A DNA stretch of 11,167 nucleotides from Bacteroidota bacterium (lineage in GTDB: Bacteria > Bacteroidota > Ignavibacteria > Ignavibacteriales > Melioribacteraceae): the NCBI GenBank assembly GCA_021814855.1, contig JAKAHQ010000018.1, positions 1 through 11,167 of the forward strand, in the 5' to 3' direction. Below the pieces are notes generated by a model, which saw only the letters and a list, made by a program, of their open reading frames with translations, did not search any database and was not told where the DNA came from. Shown here in pieces: positions 1-7,538 of this stretch (position 1 is its first letter; the number at the start of each line of letters is the position of its first letter). Position numbers and translations under genes: made by a program.

Positions 1-1
1 A

Positions 2-718
2 ACAACACTTGAGCTTTACGATGCATTCGCAGACGCGCGCGAGGATTCCAGTATCGGTGTTATACTTCTAACCGGCAAAGGTCCGGCTAAAGACGGCAAG
101 TATGCATTTTGTTCCGGCGGCGACCAATCAATAAGAGGCAGTAAAGGTTACGTAGGTAAAGACGGTGTACCGCGTTTAAATATTCTCGACGTTCAAAAGC
201 AAATTAGAAGCATACCCAAACCCGTTATTGCTCTTGTTGCGGGATACGCAATAGGCGGAGGACATGTGCTTCACGTTATGTGTGATCTAACAATCGCTGC
301 CGATAATGCTATATTTGGTCAAACAGGACCAAAAGTAGGAAGTTTCGACGGCGGATTTGGCGCGAGCTATCTTGCACGAATTGTCGGTCAAAAAAAAGCG
401 CGCGAAATTTGGTACCTCTGCCGTCAATACAACGCGCAGGAAGCTTACGAAATGGGTCTCGTGAATAAAATTGTTCCTGTCGAACAGCTCGAGGCTGAAG
501 GAATTCAATGGGCCAAAGAAATTTTGGAAAAGAGTCCGCTTGCAATACGACTTCTTAAATCGGCATTCAACGCAGAACTTGATGGGCAGGCAGGAATACA
601 AGAGCTTGCCGGAAACGCAACGCTCCTTTATTATATGAGTGAAGAGGCCCAGGAAGGAAAAAATGCTTACAACGAAAAACGTAAACCAGATTTCAAAAAA
701 TTTCCCAGAGTACCGTAA
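2..718 (+). CDS. menB: 1,4-dihydroxy-2-naphthoyl-CoA synthase, 5'-truncated by window
   Basis: MenB is a crotonase-fold enzyme that cyclises o-succinylbenzoyl-CoA to 1,4-dihydroxy-2-naphthoyl-CoA (DHNA-CoA) in cytoplasmic menaquinone synthesis. The open frame runs from base 2 without an upstream stop, so the true start lies outside the window; 238 residues are visible and roughly 35-50 are missing compared with the usual 270-285. The ATG at 266 is internal, because family motifs precede it: [10 protein letters not shown] near 112-141 and the oxyanion-hole stretch AGYAIGGGH near 239-265. [13 protein letters not shown] (about 314-352) carries the Ser and Asp active-site residues. It has Gly where the other MenB class has Asp, so this should be the bicarbonate-dependent type I class (family knowledge). 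The C-terminus KRKPDF-KFP is typical of MenB. menA follows after 20 bp, which suggests an operon. The identification is very secure. Confidence 0.97.
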   Translation, partial: TTLELYDAFADAREDSSIGVILLTGKGPAKDGKYAFCSGGDQSIRGSKGYVGKDGVPRLNILDVQKQIRSIPKPVIALVAGYAIGGGHVLHVMCDLTIAADNAIFGQTGPKVGSFDGGFGASYLARIVGQKKAREIWYLCRQYNAQEAYEMGLVNKIVPVEQLEAEGIQWAKEILEKSPLAIRLLKSAFNAELDGQAGIQELAGNATLLYYMSEEAQEGKNAYNEKRKPDFKKFPRVP

Positions 719-738
719 TAATTTTATTTTTTAGGCTG

Positions 739-1638
739 ATGATACAATCCCAAACAAATACCATTTCAAAATTTGAAGCGTGGGTGCTTGCGAGCAGACC
801 CCGCACACTTGCTGCTGCTGTTGTTCCTGTTGCCGTAGGAACATCTATTGCAGTTCACGATGAGGTATTCAAACCCATCGCAGCAATTGTAGCATTGTTG
901 TGTTCAATACTAATCCAGGTAGGTACAAACCTGGTTAACGACTTATACGACTTTCTGCACGGAACGGATAAACACGGCAGACTTGGCCCTCAACGAGCCG
1001 CAGCATCGGGATTGCTTTCGAAACAGGAAATGAAAATAGGTATATATCTTACTTTCGGAATCAGTTTTTTAATGGGAATGTACCTGGTTTATGTTGGCGG
1101 AACCTTCATTTTATTTATCGGCGTAATTTCCATTCTTGCCGGCATCGCATATACTGCCGGGCCATTTCCATTAGCATATAACGGACTTGGAGATATCGCT
1201 GTTTTCATTTTCTTCGGTTTTGTCGGTACAGTTGGAACATACTATGCGCAATCGTTAGTTATATCCGCGCTTTCTTTCTGGGCTTCAATTCCTGTTGGTG
1301 CACTAATCACAAACATTTTGGTTGTAAATAATTATCGCGACCGAGAAGAGGCCCGCTCCAACGGAAAGAACACTCTTGTGGTTATATTTGGAAAACGGTT
1401 TGGACGAATGCAATACGTATTCTTTATGCTTATTTCTTATACAATTCTTTTTGTAGTTTATTTTACGTTCAAGAGAAGTTTCCTAATTTTTCTTCCACTG
1501 CTGTCCCTTCCAATTTCGATTAGGTTGATAAAGATGATTTTTACTTTACGCGGAAGCGAGCTGAACAAAACTCTTGAATTGACAGCAAAGCTTTCCGCCA
1601 TTTACGGCTTACTCTTTGCCGCAGGCATTCTTTTATGA
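739..1638 (+). CDS. menA: 1,4-dihydroxy-2-naphthoate polyprenyltransferase
   Basis: MenA is a UbiA-superfamily integral membrane enzyme that attaches the polyprenyl tail to DHNA with decarboxylation, giving demethylmenaquinone. The 299 residues have the expected length and about eight or nine hydrophobic helices. The first Mg/diphosphate motif is intact: NDLYD at residues 67-71 plus D77, followed by RLGPQR and the SGLLS sequence common in MenA. The second motif, NNYRD at 197-201 followed by GKNTL at 209-213, identifies the DHNA branch. Its second acidic position, four residues after D201 and usually Asp, is A205 here, with E203 and E204 next to it. The start at 739 is the only ATG near menB; the leader has at best a weak ribosome site (TTAGG), so coupling to menB translation is plausible. 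The ATGA at its stop also opens a 22-codon frame that ends on the menE start. Confidence 0.95.
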   Translation: MIQSQTNTISKFEAWVLASRPRTLAAAVVPVAVGTSIAVHDEVFKPIAAIVALLCSILIQVGTNLVNDLYDFLHGTDKHGRLGPQRAAASGLLSKQEMKIGIYLTFGISFLMGMYLVYVGGTFILFIGVISILAGIAYTAGPFPLAYNGLGDIAVFIFFGFVGTVGTYYAQSLVISALSFWASIPVGALITNILVVNNYRDREEARSNGKNTLVVIFGKRFGRMQYVFFMLISYTILFVVYFTFKRSFLIFLPLLSLPISIRLIKMIFTLRGSELNKTLELTAKLSAIYGLLFAAGILL

Positions 1639-1703
1639 ATTTAACCGGATCTGCAATTTTCTACATAAGACCTGATTTATTTTTGAACCCGGCAAAAAAA
1701 TAA
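1635..1703 (+). CDS. possible 22-residue peptide bridging menA and menE
   Basis: A short frame begins with an ATG that overlaps the menA stop (ATGA, 1635-1638) and ends with a TAA that shares its last A with the menE start (TAATG, 1701-1705). The encoded peptide starts MNLTGSAIFYIRP and ends NPAKK. No ribosome site is needed if it is translated by ribosomes finishing menA, and menE itself has no clear Shine-Dalgarno sequence, so the frame could couple menE translation to menA. Alternatively it may be the stub of a deleted menC, since menC is often found next to menE and the N-terminus has the short hydrophobic-aromatic start seen in that family. That resemblance is weak and is inference only. 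It could also be chance, as the stretch is only 64 bp between the two genes. Confidence 0.25.
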   Translation: MNLTGSAIFYIRPDLFLNPAKK

Positions 1704-3169
1704 TGATTACCGTTTCTAATAAAACTCATTGGTTAATAGAACATGCATCAGCACAAAATTCAACGTCTGCTTTACGATCCTCCGAAGAAAAATTTCACTA
1801 TAACGAATTAAACGACGAATGCATTCGGACTGCCGAACACTTCAGCAAACTCGGAATAAAAGAAAACGCGAACGTTGGAATTCTGTTCGGTCATAAAATT
1901 GACTTCTGGATAATTACTAATGCATTGTGGCTTTTAGGCGCCGTTCCGGTTCCGCTAAACTCACGCAATACACCTCAGGAAATTAATGAGCAGATTGTCA
2001 TGGCGGATATCAAGTTTCTAATCGTCGACATTAATTTTCAAGAATACGCCACTCCGGGTAAATACTTTCCCTCGCTTGGACGTGAGAATATTTTTTTATT
2101 CGACCGCAAAGATGTATCTAAAAATTCTGCATTCAGCACTTTGAATTCTGAATTCGAAAAGAACCATTCCGCCCTAATATTATTTACCTCAGGCAGTTCC
2201 GGTAAATCCAAAGCGGTTGTTCATACATTTATGAGTTTATATCAAAGTGTAAAGCAGATTGATTCGTTATTCAGTCTTAGCCGCGAAGATGTTTGGCTGG
2301 CTTCTCTTCCGCTTTACCACATCGGCGGATTCATGATTCTAGTCCGTGCGCTTTTAACAGGTTCGCAAGCCGCATTTCCGGAATCATTGAAACATGAGGA
2401 GATAGCAGCCGGCATTAACCGCTACAGTCCCACACATATTTCAATTGTTCCAACAACTCTTAAACGAATGATGGAAGAAAATTTTCTTCCCAATAAAAAT
2501 CTTAAATATGTTTACCTGGGCGGCGGACCATCCGATAAACAACTCTGCCTTAACGCATGCAACGCCGGCTGGCCGATTGTCAAAGTTTACGGTTCCTCGG
2601 AAACATGCTCGATGGTTGCCGCGCTCAAACCGAGTAAACTTACATTAATGCCGGAATCAAGCGGCAAACCTCTCGGGGAAAATCAAATTAGAATTTCAAA
2701 CGATCCGATGAGCAGCGGCGAAATTCTTGTACACAGCACCGCTCTCTTCAAAGAATATTTTAATGATAAGGAAACAACCGATGCCAAACTAAATAACGGT
2801 TGGTTTCATACCGGCGATTACGGTAGAATTGATGAAGAAGGTTACTTGTTTGTTCACTCAAGAAGAGAAGACATGATAATTACCGGCGGCGAAAATGTAA
2901 GTGCTCAGGAAGTTGAAGAAGCAATTAAAAGCGTAATTGGAATTCGAGATGCTTTTGTTTTTGGAACAGCCGACGCAACATGGGGCCAAATAGTTTGCGC
3001 AGCTGTTACCGGAAATTTAAATGACGAAGAAGAAATCCGTAGATCTTTGAAAGAAAAATTAGCCGGCTATAAAATTCCGAAACAGTTTTATTTTTTGGAG
3101 AGCATTCCTAAAAACGAAATGGGAAAAGTAAAACGGGCGGAGCTGTTTTCGATTCTTAAGCTAAATTAG
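1703..3169 (+). CDS. menE: o-succinylbenzoate-CoA ligase
   Basis: MenE is an ANL-superfamily adenylating enzyme. It activates o-succinylbenzoate with ATP and then transfers it to CoA, making the substrate of MenB. The 488 residues contain the whole family signature in order: the nucleotide-binding loop TSGSSGKSK (162-170), YGSSET (296-301), GWFHTGD (366-372), the hinge region SRREDMIITGGENVS (386-400), and the C-terminal NEMGK whose K475 is the adenylation lysine. Motifs alone fit several acyl-CoA ligases; the assignment to MenE rests on its place directly after menB-menA and on its short length. The start ATG at 1703 follows an A-rich stretch without a clear ribosome site and overlaps the stop of the 22-codon frame upstream. 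The 3' end overlaps the convergent thioesterase gene by 14 bp (3156-3169), leaving no room for a terminator between them. Confidence 0.92.
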   Translation: MITVSNKTHWLIEHASAQNSTSALRSSEEKFHYNELNDECIRTAEHFSKLGIKENANVGILFGHKIDFWIITNALWLLGAVPVPLNSRNTPQEINEQIVMADIKFLIVDINFQEYATPGKYFPSLGRENIFLFDRKDVSKNSAFSTLNSEFEKNHSALILFTSGSSGKSKAVVHTFMSLYQSVKQIDSLFSLSREDVWLASLPLYHIGGFMILVRALLTGSQAAFPESLKHEEIAAGINRYSPTHISIVPTTLKRMMEENFLPNKNLKYVYLGGGPSDKQLCLNACNAGWPIVKVYGSSETCSMVAALKPSKLTLMPESSGKPLGENQIRISNDPMSSGEILVHSTALFKEYFNDKETTDAKLNNGWFHTGDYGRIDEEGYLFVHSRREDMIITGGENVSAQEVEEAIKSVIGIRDAFVFGTADATWGQIVCAAVTGNLNDEEEIRRSLKEKLAGYKIPKQFYFLESIPKNEMGKVKRAELFSILKLN

Positions 3170-3557
3170 TCTTCAACTTTTCGTAAAAATCTTTCGGCAG
3201 CTCAATCTTCTCAAATCGCTCTTTCAGTACACAAACATGAACCGTCTTTGCCAAAGCGGCAAATTGATTGCTGTCTTTGTAAAATCTGTAACTAATCTCG
3301 AAAGAAGAATTTTTCAACAGGCTTACCACAACGTCTATTCTAAGTTCGTCTCCTACCTTAATTGGCTTCACGTAATCGGCTTCGGCGTGCATGATCGGCA
3401 AAATATAATCTCTATCGAAAAAGAAATCTCTTTCAGGATTAAGACTTCTTAAAAAATCTTCGTAAGCCGCGTGAACGTATTTAAATAAACTAGCATAGAA
3501 AATTATTCCCGCGGGATCGGCATCATAAAAATAAACTTTTACATTAGTGGTAAACAT
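3156..3557 (-). CDS. hotdog-fold acyl-CoA thioesterase, probable DHNA-CoA hydrolase
   Basis: This 133-residue protein belongs to the 4-hydroxybenzoyl-CoA thioesterase (4HBT/YbgC) family. The active-site loop YFYDADPAGIIFYASLF (9-25) has the DxDPxGI pattern, and D14 aligns with the catalytic Asp of the Pseudomonas 4-HBT enzyme. Length and the single-domain layout are normal. In menaquinone or phylloquinone synthesis a hotdog thioesterase releases DHNA from DHNA-CoA between MenB and MenA (known for the cyanobacterial enzyme and for MenI). The immediate proximity to menB-menA-menE makes that the best guess here, although family members act on many acyl-CoAs. The gene lies on the opposite strand and its 3' end overlaps that of menE. 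On the minus strand an AG-rich ribosome site (GAAAGAG) lies just upstream of the ATG at 3557-3555. Confidence 0.85.
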   Translation of the reverse strand: MFTTNVKVYFYDADPAGIIFYASLFKYVHAAYEDFLRSLNPERDFFFDRDYILPIMHAEADYVKPIKVGDELRIDVVVSLLKNSSFEISYRFYKDSNQFAALAKTVHVCVLKERFEKIELPKDFYEKLKTNLA

Positions 3558-3731
3558 GAGCTCTTTCTTTTTGTTGCGCTAAATTTAAGCAACTCTTCTT
3601 CATTTGCAAACGCATCGTTACATTATTCCGAAGATTAAAGAGGTTCTTTTTCTTTGCACCGTACGTATTTGGCGTATTAATTTTTTTGTGGTTAATTTCG
3701 CACAAAATTTTTTGTCTTAACGATAGGACCT
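3558..3731. promoter_or_regulatory. divergent intergenic region between thioesterase and repeat-protein gene
   Basis: These 174 bp separate two divergently oriented starts and must hold at least one promoter for each. It is AT-rich with T-runs. For the plus-strand gene, a TTTG (3668-3671) lies 21 bp before TAATTTCG (3693-3700), one mismatch from the Bacteroidota-type -7 element TAnnTTTG. This would give a leader of about 25 nt, but the element is short and the host phylum is not certain, so it is only a candidate. TAGGA at 3724-3728 is a possible ribosome site for the ATG at 3732. I see no convincing operator or riboswitch. Confidence 0.3.
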
Positions 3732-5024
3732 ATGTCTATACTCAAAATAGTATTGCTTGCATACCTGCTCGCGTTTCAAATTGCATTTGCGCAGTCCGAG
3801 ATAAAACGGGAATACTACAGCAACGGCAAACTAAAATCCGAAGGCACTTATGTAAACGGTAAGCGCAATGGTGTTTACAAGGAATATTACGAAAGCGGCA
3901 AGCTTTGGAAAGACTGGAACTATGTAGACGGAAAGGAAGAAGGCATAAGCACATGGTACTTTGAAAACGGCAAGAAGAGCATGGAGTGGAATTACCACAA
4001 CGGAAAACTTCAGGGCAAATCAAAATGGTACTATGAAACAGGTCAGCTTTGGGCTGAACCAATTTACGAAAACGACGTTCAGGAAGGATTCAGCAATACA
4101 TATTATAAAAGCGGTAAACTTGAAGCGGTGTGGAATTATCACAACGGAAAGCTGAACGGCATTTCCAAAATATATTTTGAAAACGGGAAGGTTGAAGTCG
4201 AACGCAATTACGTTAACGATAAGCTCGAAGGCGTAAGCAAAGTTTATTACGATTTCGGAGGCGTTGCTCTTGAGGCGCGGTACAAAAACGACCGGCTCGA
4301 CGGCACCTCATATTTTTATTATCCCGACGGCACCATCAAGGTAATCGACACTTACGACAACGGGCAGATTGTTAAACGCGAACGGTTCGATTACGGCAGC
4401 AAGATTGCCAAGATTGAGCAAAATTTCGACGAGTACTACGACGAGGGAACATTAAAATCAAAAAATAATTTTCAGGAAGGGAAACGAACCGGCATCAATC
4501 TCGAATACTACGTAAGCGGCTTTCTGAAATCCAAATTGAATTACCGCGAGGATAAGATTGAAGGGCAGGGCACTTTCTATCATGACGGCGGAACGATAGC
4601 CGAGGTGGCCGAGTTTGTTGGCAATACAAGAAACGGTTTATCTACAAAGTATGATTTACGGGGAATTAAAATAGCCGAAGAATTTTACGTTAACAACTCG
4701 CGGGAAGGCACGGCAAAAACTTTTTATCTCACCGGCGAAGTTGAATCCGAAGAAACCTACCGTGACAACAGTCTTAACGGAACAAAAAAAATATTTTCCA
4801 AATCGGGCTCGCTTGTAGCCGAAGAAGATTATTTAAACGGGGCTAAAAACGGAATAACCAGGCACTACTTTCCTAACGGGAAGGTCTCGGATTTATTTGT
4901 GTTTAAGAACAACCTACTTGACGGAAAATGTTTTACTTATGATCAATCCGGCCGCGCAATTTCTTTTACGGAATATAAAGACGGGGAGATTGTTCAACCA
5001 GCAAATGCGGCACAGCCAAAGTGA
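3732..5024 (+). CDS. secreted MORN-variant (YwqK-type) repeat protein
   Basis: A 430-residue protein begins with a cleavable signal peptide: a hydrophobic core at 4-18 and a likely cut after AFA (20/21), with no lipobox Cys. The rest is almost entirely sixteen repeats of 24 residues with the pattern YY-x-x-G-K-hydrophobic ... Y-x-x-G-K-x-x-G, typical of the MORN-repeat variant in proteins often annotated as YwqK-family. The repeat glycines fall exactly 24 residues apart at G32 to G200 (eight repeats) and G239 to G407 (eight repeats), with one 15-residue insertion between them (217-231). Such repeats form stacked beta-hairpins; the likely site is periplasm or cell surface. The database label 'toxin-antitoxin YwqK antitoxin' has no support here, since no partner toxin gene is adjacent. 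Molecular function is not known. The gene appears monocistronic and ends 29 bp before a convergent oxidoreductase gene. Confidence 0.88.
   Translation: MSILKIVLLAYLLAFQIAFAQSEIKREYYSNGKLKSEGTYVNGKRNGVYKEYYESGKLWKDWNYVDGKEEGISTWYFENGKKSMEWNYHNGKLQGKSKWYYETGQLWAEPIYENDVQEGFSNTYYKSGKLEAVWNYHNGKLNGISKIYFENGKVEVERNYVNDKLEGVSKVYYDFGGVALEARYKNDRLDGTSYFYYPDGTIKVIDTYDNGQIVKRERFDYGSKIAKIEQNFDEYYDEGTLKSKNNFQEGKRTGINLEYYVSGFLKSKLNYREDKIEGQGTFYHDGGTIAEVAEFVGNTRNGLSTKYDLRGIKIAEEFYVNNSREGTAKTFYLTGEVESEETYRDNSLNGTKKIFSKSGSLVAEEDYLNGAKNGITRHYFPNGKVSDLFVFKNNLLDGKCFTYDQSGRAISFTEYKDGEIVQPANAAQPK
3804..4379 (+). repeat. first block of eight 72-bp (24-codon) repeats
   Basis: Residues 25-216 of the repeat protein form eight consecutive 24-codon units with no insertion or deletion. 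Their conserved glycine occurs at 32, 56, 80, 104, 128, 152, 176 and 200. DNA identity between units is mostly low, except that units 3 and 5 share near-identical bases encoding WNYHNGKL (near 3986-4010 and 4130-4154), which suggests recent duplication or gene conversion between those two. Confidence 0.85.
4425..5000 (+). repeat. second block of eight 72-bp (24-codon) repeats
   Basis: Residues 232-423 form a second run of eight 24-codon units, with the conserved glycine at 239, 263, 287, 311, 335, 359, 383 and 407. These units are more diverged than the first block: the WNY motif is lost and the second-half glycines vary. The block is separated from the first by 45 bp (4380-4424) encoding a charged 15-residue linker. 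Confidence 0.82.
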
Positions 5025-5053
5025 TTTACGCCCAGTTTGTTGATCTTGCGGTG

Positions 5054-6112
5054 TTACTTCAATTTTTTTATTACAAACAAATCCATAAACTCACTTCCAA
5101 AAGCTAAAGAAGGCGTGTAGTATCCCGGACCGACAGAATTATTCAGTACTCTTGCAGCGCATTCTGCCGCGCCCCTTGCGGTTAAATTATATCCCTCCAT
5201 AAATTGATAAATTTCCTCTGCCATTTCGCCTTTATCGTTTTCTACTCTTCCAAGAACAAAGGTCTCAGTTGAATACCGCTCTTCTTTCGATGGGCCAGTC
5301 AAATTTTTCTTGATGTAATTAACGGCGAAATTTTTTATCAGCTTTATCCGAAACAATTTTAGCAGCGGGATTAAAATCGATCTAAACCGGAAAACCCATT
5401 TCGAAACTCCAAGATACACTTCCGCATTCGGAATTCTTGTTGAGTGATACGAAGAATAAACATCTCCCCACGGAATTGACAGTCCGTAGAATGAAAAATT
5501 TTTTGTTTGAACATTCATGGTAAACTCGCCGATCCTCGATTCAATCACTTTTCCGTCACGTCGTATTCTGCCGCTGCCGCCAAGAAATTCGAGAGTTGTT
5601 AACCATGTTCCCCGGGAAATTTTTCCGCGTTTATTTAGAAAGCCAAGTTTCAGATTGACTGCGTCCGGCATTTTTTCACTTATCCGTTTTGCCAAACAGT
5701 CGGAAGGAATGATGTCAAATCCAACGCCCGGCATAATCACGATTCCATTTTCAAGTACGCTTCTATTAAAACTATAAGCAAGATGCATGACCGGAATTTC
5801 CCCGGTGATATCGAGATAATTAGTTTTGGTGCGAAGGCACGCTTCCATCATTTCCTTTGCGGTAAATTTGAAAGGACCGGCACAATTTAAAAGCGTATGA
5901 ACATCTGCGAGGGCTTCATCTAATATTTTTTCATTCTCTATTTCAAAGACACGGTGAACACACCCCCATTTTTCCGCAAGAGGTTTCAAAGATGCTTCGT
6001 TTCTTCCGGCAAGCAAAGGTTTTATTCCTCTATGCAGAAGTTCTTCAATTATCAATCGAGCTGAATAACCCGCGGCACCGTAAACCATTAACTGTTTCGG
6101 TTTTGAGCTCAT
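5054..6112 (-). CDS. saccharopine dehydrogenase-like NAD(P)-binding oxidoreductase
   Basis: The 352-residue protein starts with a Rossmann nucleotide-binding segment (GAAGYSA, 12-18). AGR (35-37) after the second strand has an Arg that suggests preference for NADP(H). NCAGPF (76-81) and YLDITGE (99-105) are hallmarks of the saccharopine dehydrogenase/SCCPDH-like and trans-acting enoyl reductase family. The mid-region contains a basic hydrophobic stretch (about 245-270) that may touch a membrane. The family includes lipid-related reductases and many members of unknown substrate, so lysine metabolism should not be assumed: true saccharopine dehydrogenases are usually longer and carry additional substrate motifs. 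The gene stands alone on the minus strand, convergent with the repeat-protein gene (29 bp apart) and divergent from the sugar operon, so the context does not reveal its substrate. Confidence 0.8.
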   Translation of the reverse strand: MSSKPKQLMVYGAAGYSARLIIEELLHRGIKPLLAGRNEASLKPLAEKWGCVHRVFEIENEKILDEALADVHTLLNCAGPFKFTAKEMMEACLRTKTNYLDITGEIPVMHLAYSFNRSVLENGIVIMPGVGFDIIPSDCLAKRISEKMPDAVNLKLGFLNKRGKISRGTWLTTLEFLGGSGRIRRDGKVIESRIGEFTMNVQTKNFSFYGLSIPWGDVYSSYHSTRIPNAEVYLGVSKWVFRFRSILIPLLKLFRIKLIKNFAVNYIKKNLTGPSKEERYSTETFVLGRVENDKGEMAEEIYQFMEGYNLTARGAAECAARVLNNSVGPGYYTPSLAFGSEFMDLFVIKKLK

Positions 6113-6514
6113 ATCATAAGCAGATCATTGTTGAAAATATTTTACTGACGGGTAAAATTATTTCTTTTAAAATTTAACCGAAAGACGCCGATTTAGCATA
6201 TTCTTTCGTTTGATTATGATGAATCCGATAAACGGAGTACAGCGCCTTTGAACTTTGAACCACCGGGGCATGTTAAATTCCTGTATTTGAGGTAAATGGG
6301 AAGTGCTTTAATTATAATATTTCACACATCGGACTAAATGATTAAATTTGAGATGAGGGAGTTTGTGTTCGGATACCAGACAACTCTTCCGTTGCGGGAA
6401 GATATTTTTGCTGAGTTAACAATTTCTTAATCTTGATTCGACAAAAATCTTAATAATAAATTTTAATTTTACGGGTACTTTTAGTAAGATTTTTAGAACT
6501 CAAAGCGAATAAAT
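6113..6514. other. 402-bp gene-free divergent region
   Basis: This AT-rich stretch lies between the divergent oxidoreductase and the glycan operon and should hold promoters for both. For the operon, TTTG (6407-6410), 17 bp, then TAATCTTG (6428-6435) is one mismatch from a Bacteroidota-type -33/-7 pair. A TTGATT (6433-6438), 17 bp, ATAAAT (6456-6461) pair is a weak sigma-70 alternative. Neither is decisive. A 30-codon frame (6338-6430, peptide starting MIKFEMREFVFGYQ) has no ribosome site and is probably chance or a gene remnant. No stable terminator hairpin, tRNA or riboswitch was seen. The leader directly upstream of the ATG at 6515 is A-rich without Shine-Dalgarno. Confidence 0.4.
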
Positions 6515-7525
6515 ATGCATAAGAAGAAAGTCCTTTTCATCTGCGGTTCACTCAACCAAACTTTAATGATGCACCAAATTTCAATGCAGATGAACGAGTA
6601 CGATTGCTGCTTCACTCCTTATTACGGAGATAAATTTCTTAACTTCTGCGCCAAACTCGGTATTCTGGATTTTTCAATACTCGGCGGAAGTTTTAGACGG
6701 AATACCGAAAATTATCTTCGCCGCCACAATCTGAAAATTGATTACCGCGGTTTGAATAACGATTACGACCTGGTATATACATGTTCGGATTTAATCATTC
6801 CTAAAAATATTCGCGATAAAAAAATAATCCTTGTTCAGGAAGGAATGACCGATCCGGAAAATATCTTCTTCCATCTTATAAAATATTTTAATCTTCCAAG
6901 ATGGATTGCAGGCACATCGGCAAACGGTATATCCAACTTATACGATTTATTCTGTGTAGCATCCGAAGGTTATAAGGATTTCTTTATTCGCAAAGGCGCT
7001 AAATCTAAAAAGATTCTCGTAACCGGTATACCCAACTTCGATAACGCGCGGCAGTATCTAAACAACGATTTCCCTCACAGGAATTTTGTCTTAGTTGCCA
7101 CATCCGATTCCCGCGAAACATTCAAATACGAGAACAGAAAAAAATTCATAAAACAATGTTTAGAAATTGCCGACGGTAGGCAATTAATTTTTAAGCTCCA
7201 CCCAAACGAGAAATTCGACAGGGCGATTCGGGAAATAAATAAATACGCACCCGGCGCGTTGGTATTCACAAAAGACAATACGAATCACATGATTGCTAAC
7301 TGCGATATTCTTATCACAAAATATTCATCGGTTGTTTATGTAGGAATGGCTCTTGGCAAAGAGGTTCATTCTGCTTTTGATTTGGAAGAATTAAAAAGAT
7401 TAGTGCCTCTGCAGAACAATGGAACATCTGCAGAGAGAATTGCTCGAATTGGTACTTATCTTCTTGAGGAACCGAACACTACTCTTGATGATATTCACGC
7501 AGAGTTTGATTTAAAAACTGCATAG
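6515..7525 (+). CDS. GT-B-like glycosyl/glycerophosphotransferase (CDP-glycerol or capsule type)
   Basis: This 336-residue cytoplasmic protein has no signal peptide and begins with a Rossmann-like strand (KKVLFICGS, 4-12). The second half has the layout of GT-B transferases of the CDP-glycerol glycerophosphotransferase/capsule-export type: a DLFCVASEGYKDFF segment (144-157), the VTGIPNFD inter-domain motif (169-176), KLHPNE (227-232) and NCDILITKYSSVVY (262-275), where the SS-containing loop usually contacts the donor phosphate. VQEG (107-110) is in the position of the acceptor-side loop. It probably transfers a nucleotide-activated sugar or polyol phosphate to a surface glycan. The exact donor and acceptor cannot be read from the sequence. 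It heads the operon; the next gene starts 13 bp downstream. Related UDP-GlcNAc 2-epimerase-like proteins share the fold and remain an alternative. Confidence 0.65.
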   Translation: MHKKKVLFICGSLNQTLMMHQISMQMNEYDCCFTPYYGDKFLNFCAKLGILDFSILGGSFRRNTENYLRRHNLKIDYRGLNNDYDLVYTCSDLIIPKNIRDKKIILVQEGMTDPENIFFHLIKYFNLPRWIAGTSANGISNLYDLFCVASEGYKDFFIRKGAKSKKILVTGIPNFDNARQYLNNDFPHRNFVLVATSDSRETFKYENRKKFIKQCLEIADGRQLIFKLHPNEKFDRAIREINKYAPGALVFTKDNTNHMIANCDILITKYSSVVYVGMALGKEVHSAFDLEELKRLVPLQNNGTSAERIARIGTYLLEEPNTTLDDIHAEFDLKTA

Positions 7526-7538
7526 GTTTACCGGAAGT

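Noticed and set aside
266..718. menB starting at the ATG at 266
   Set aside because: The same frame is open back to base 2 and encodes the conserved CSGGDQ and AGYAIGGGH motifs, so this ATG is internal.
3742..4062. Minus-strand frame of 106 codons inside the repeat-protein gene
   Set aside because: It is the shadow of a regularly repeated coding sequence, has no family motifs, and lies opposite a convincing gene.
3732..5024. Antitoxin of a toxin-antitoxin pair (the database label for YwqK-like repeats)
   Set aside because: The protein has a signal peptide, is long, and has no small adjacent toxin gene.
5025..5053. Rho-independent terminator between the convergent genes
   Set aside because: There is a T-run inside the end of the minus-strand gene but no stable GC hairpin before it on either strand.
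6287..6318. TTGAGG ... TATAAT as a sigma-70 promoter
   Set aside because: The -10 match is perfect but the 20-bp spacer is too long and the -35 match is poor; it would also give a leader of about 190 nt.
6338..6430. 30-codon frame as a real small gene
   Set aside because: No ribosome site, no recognisable motif, and chance frames of this length are expected in 400 bp; kept only as a remark in the intergenic entry.
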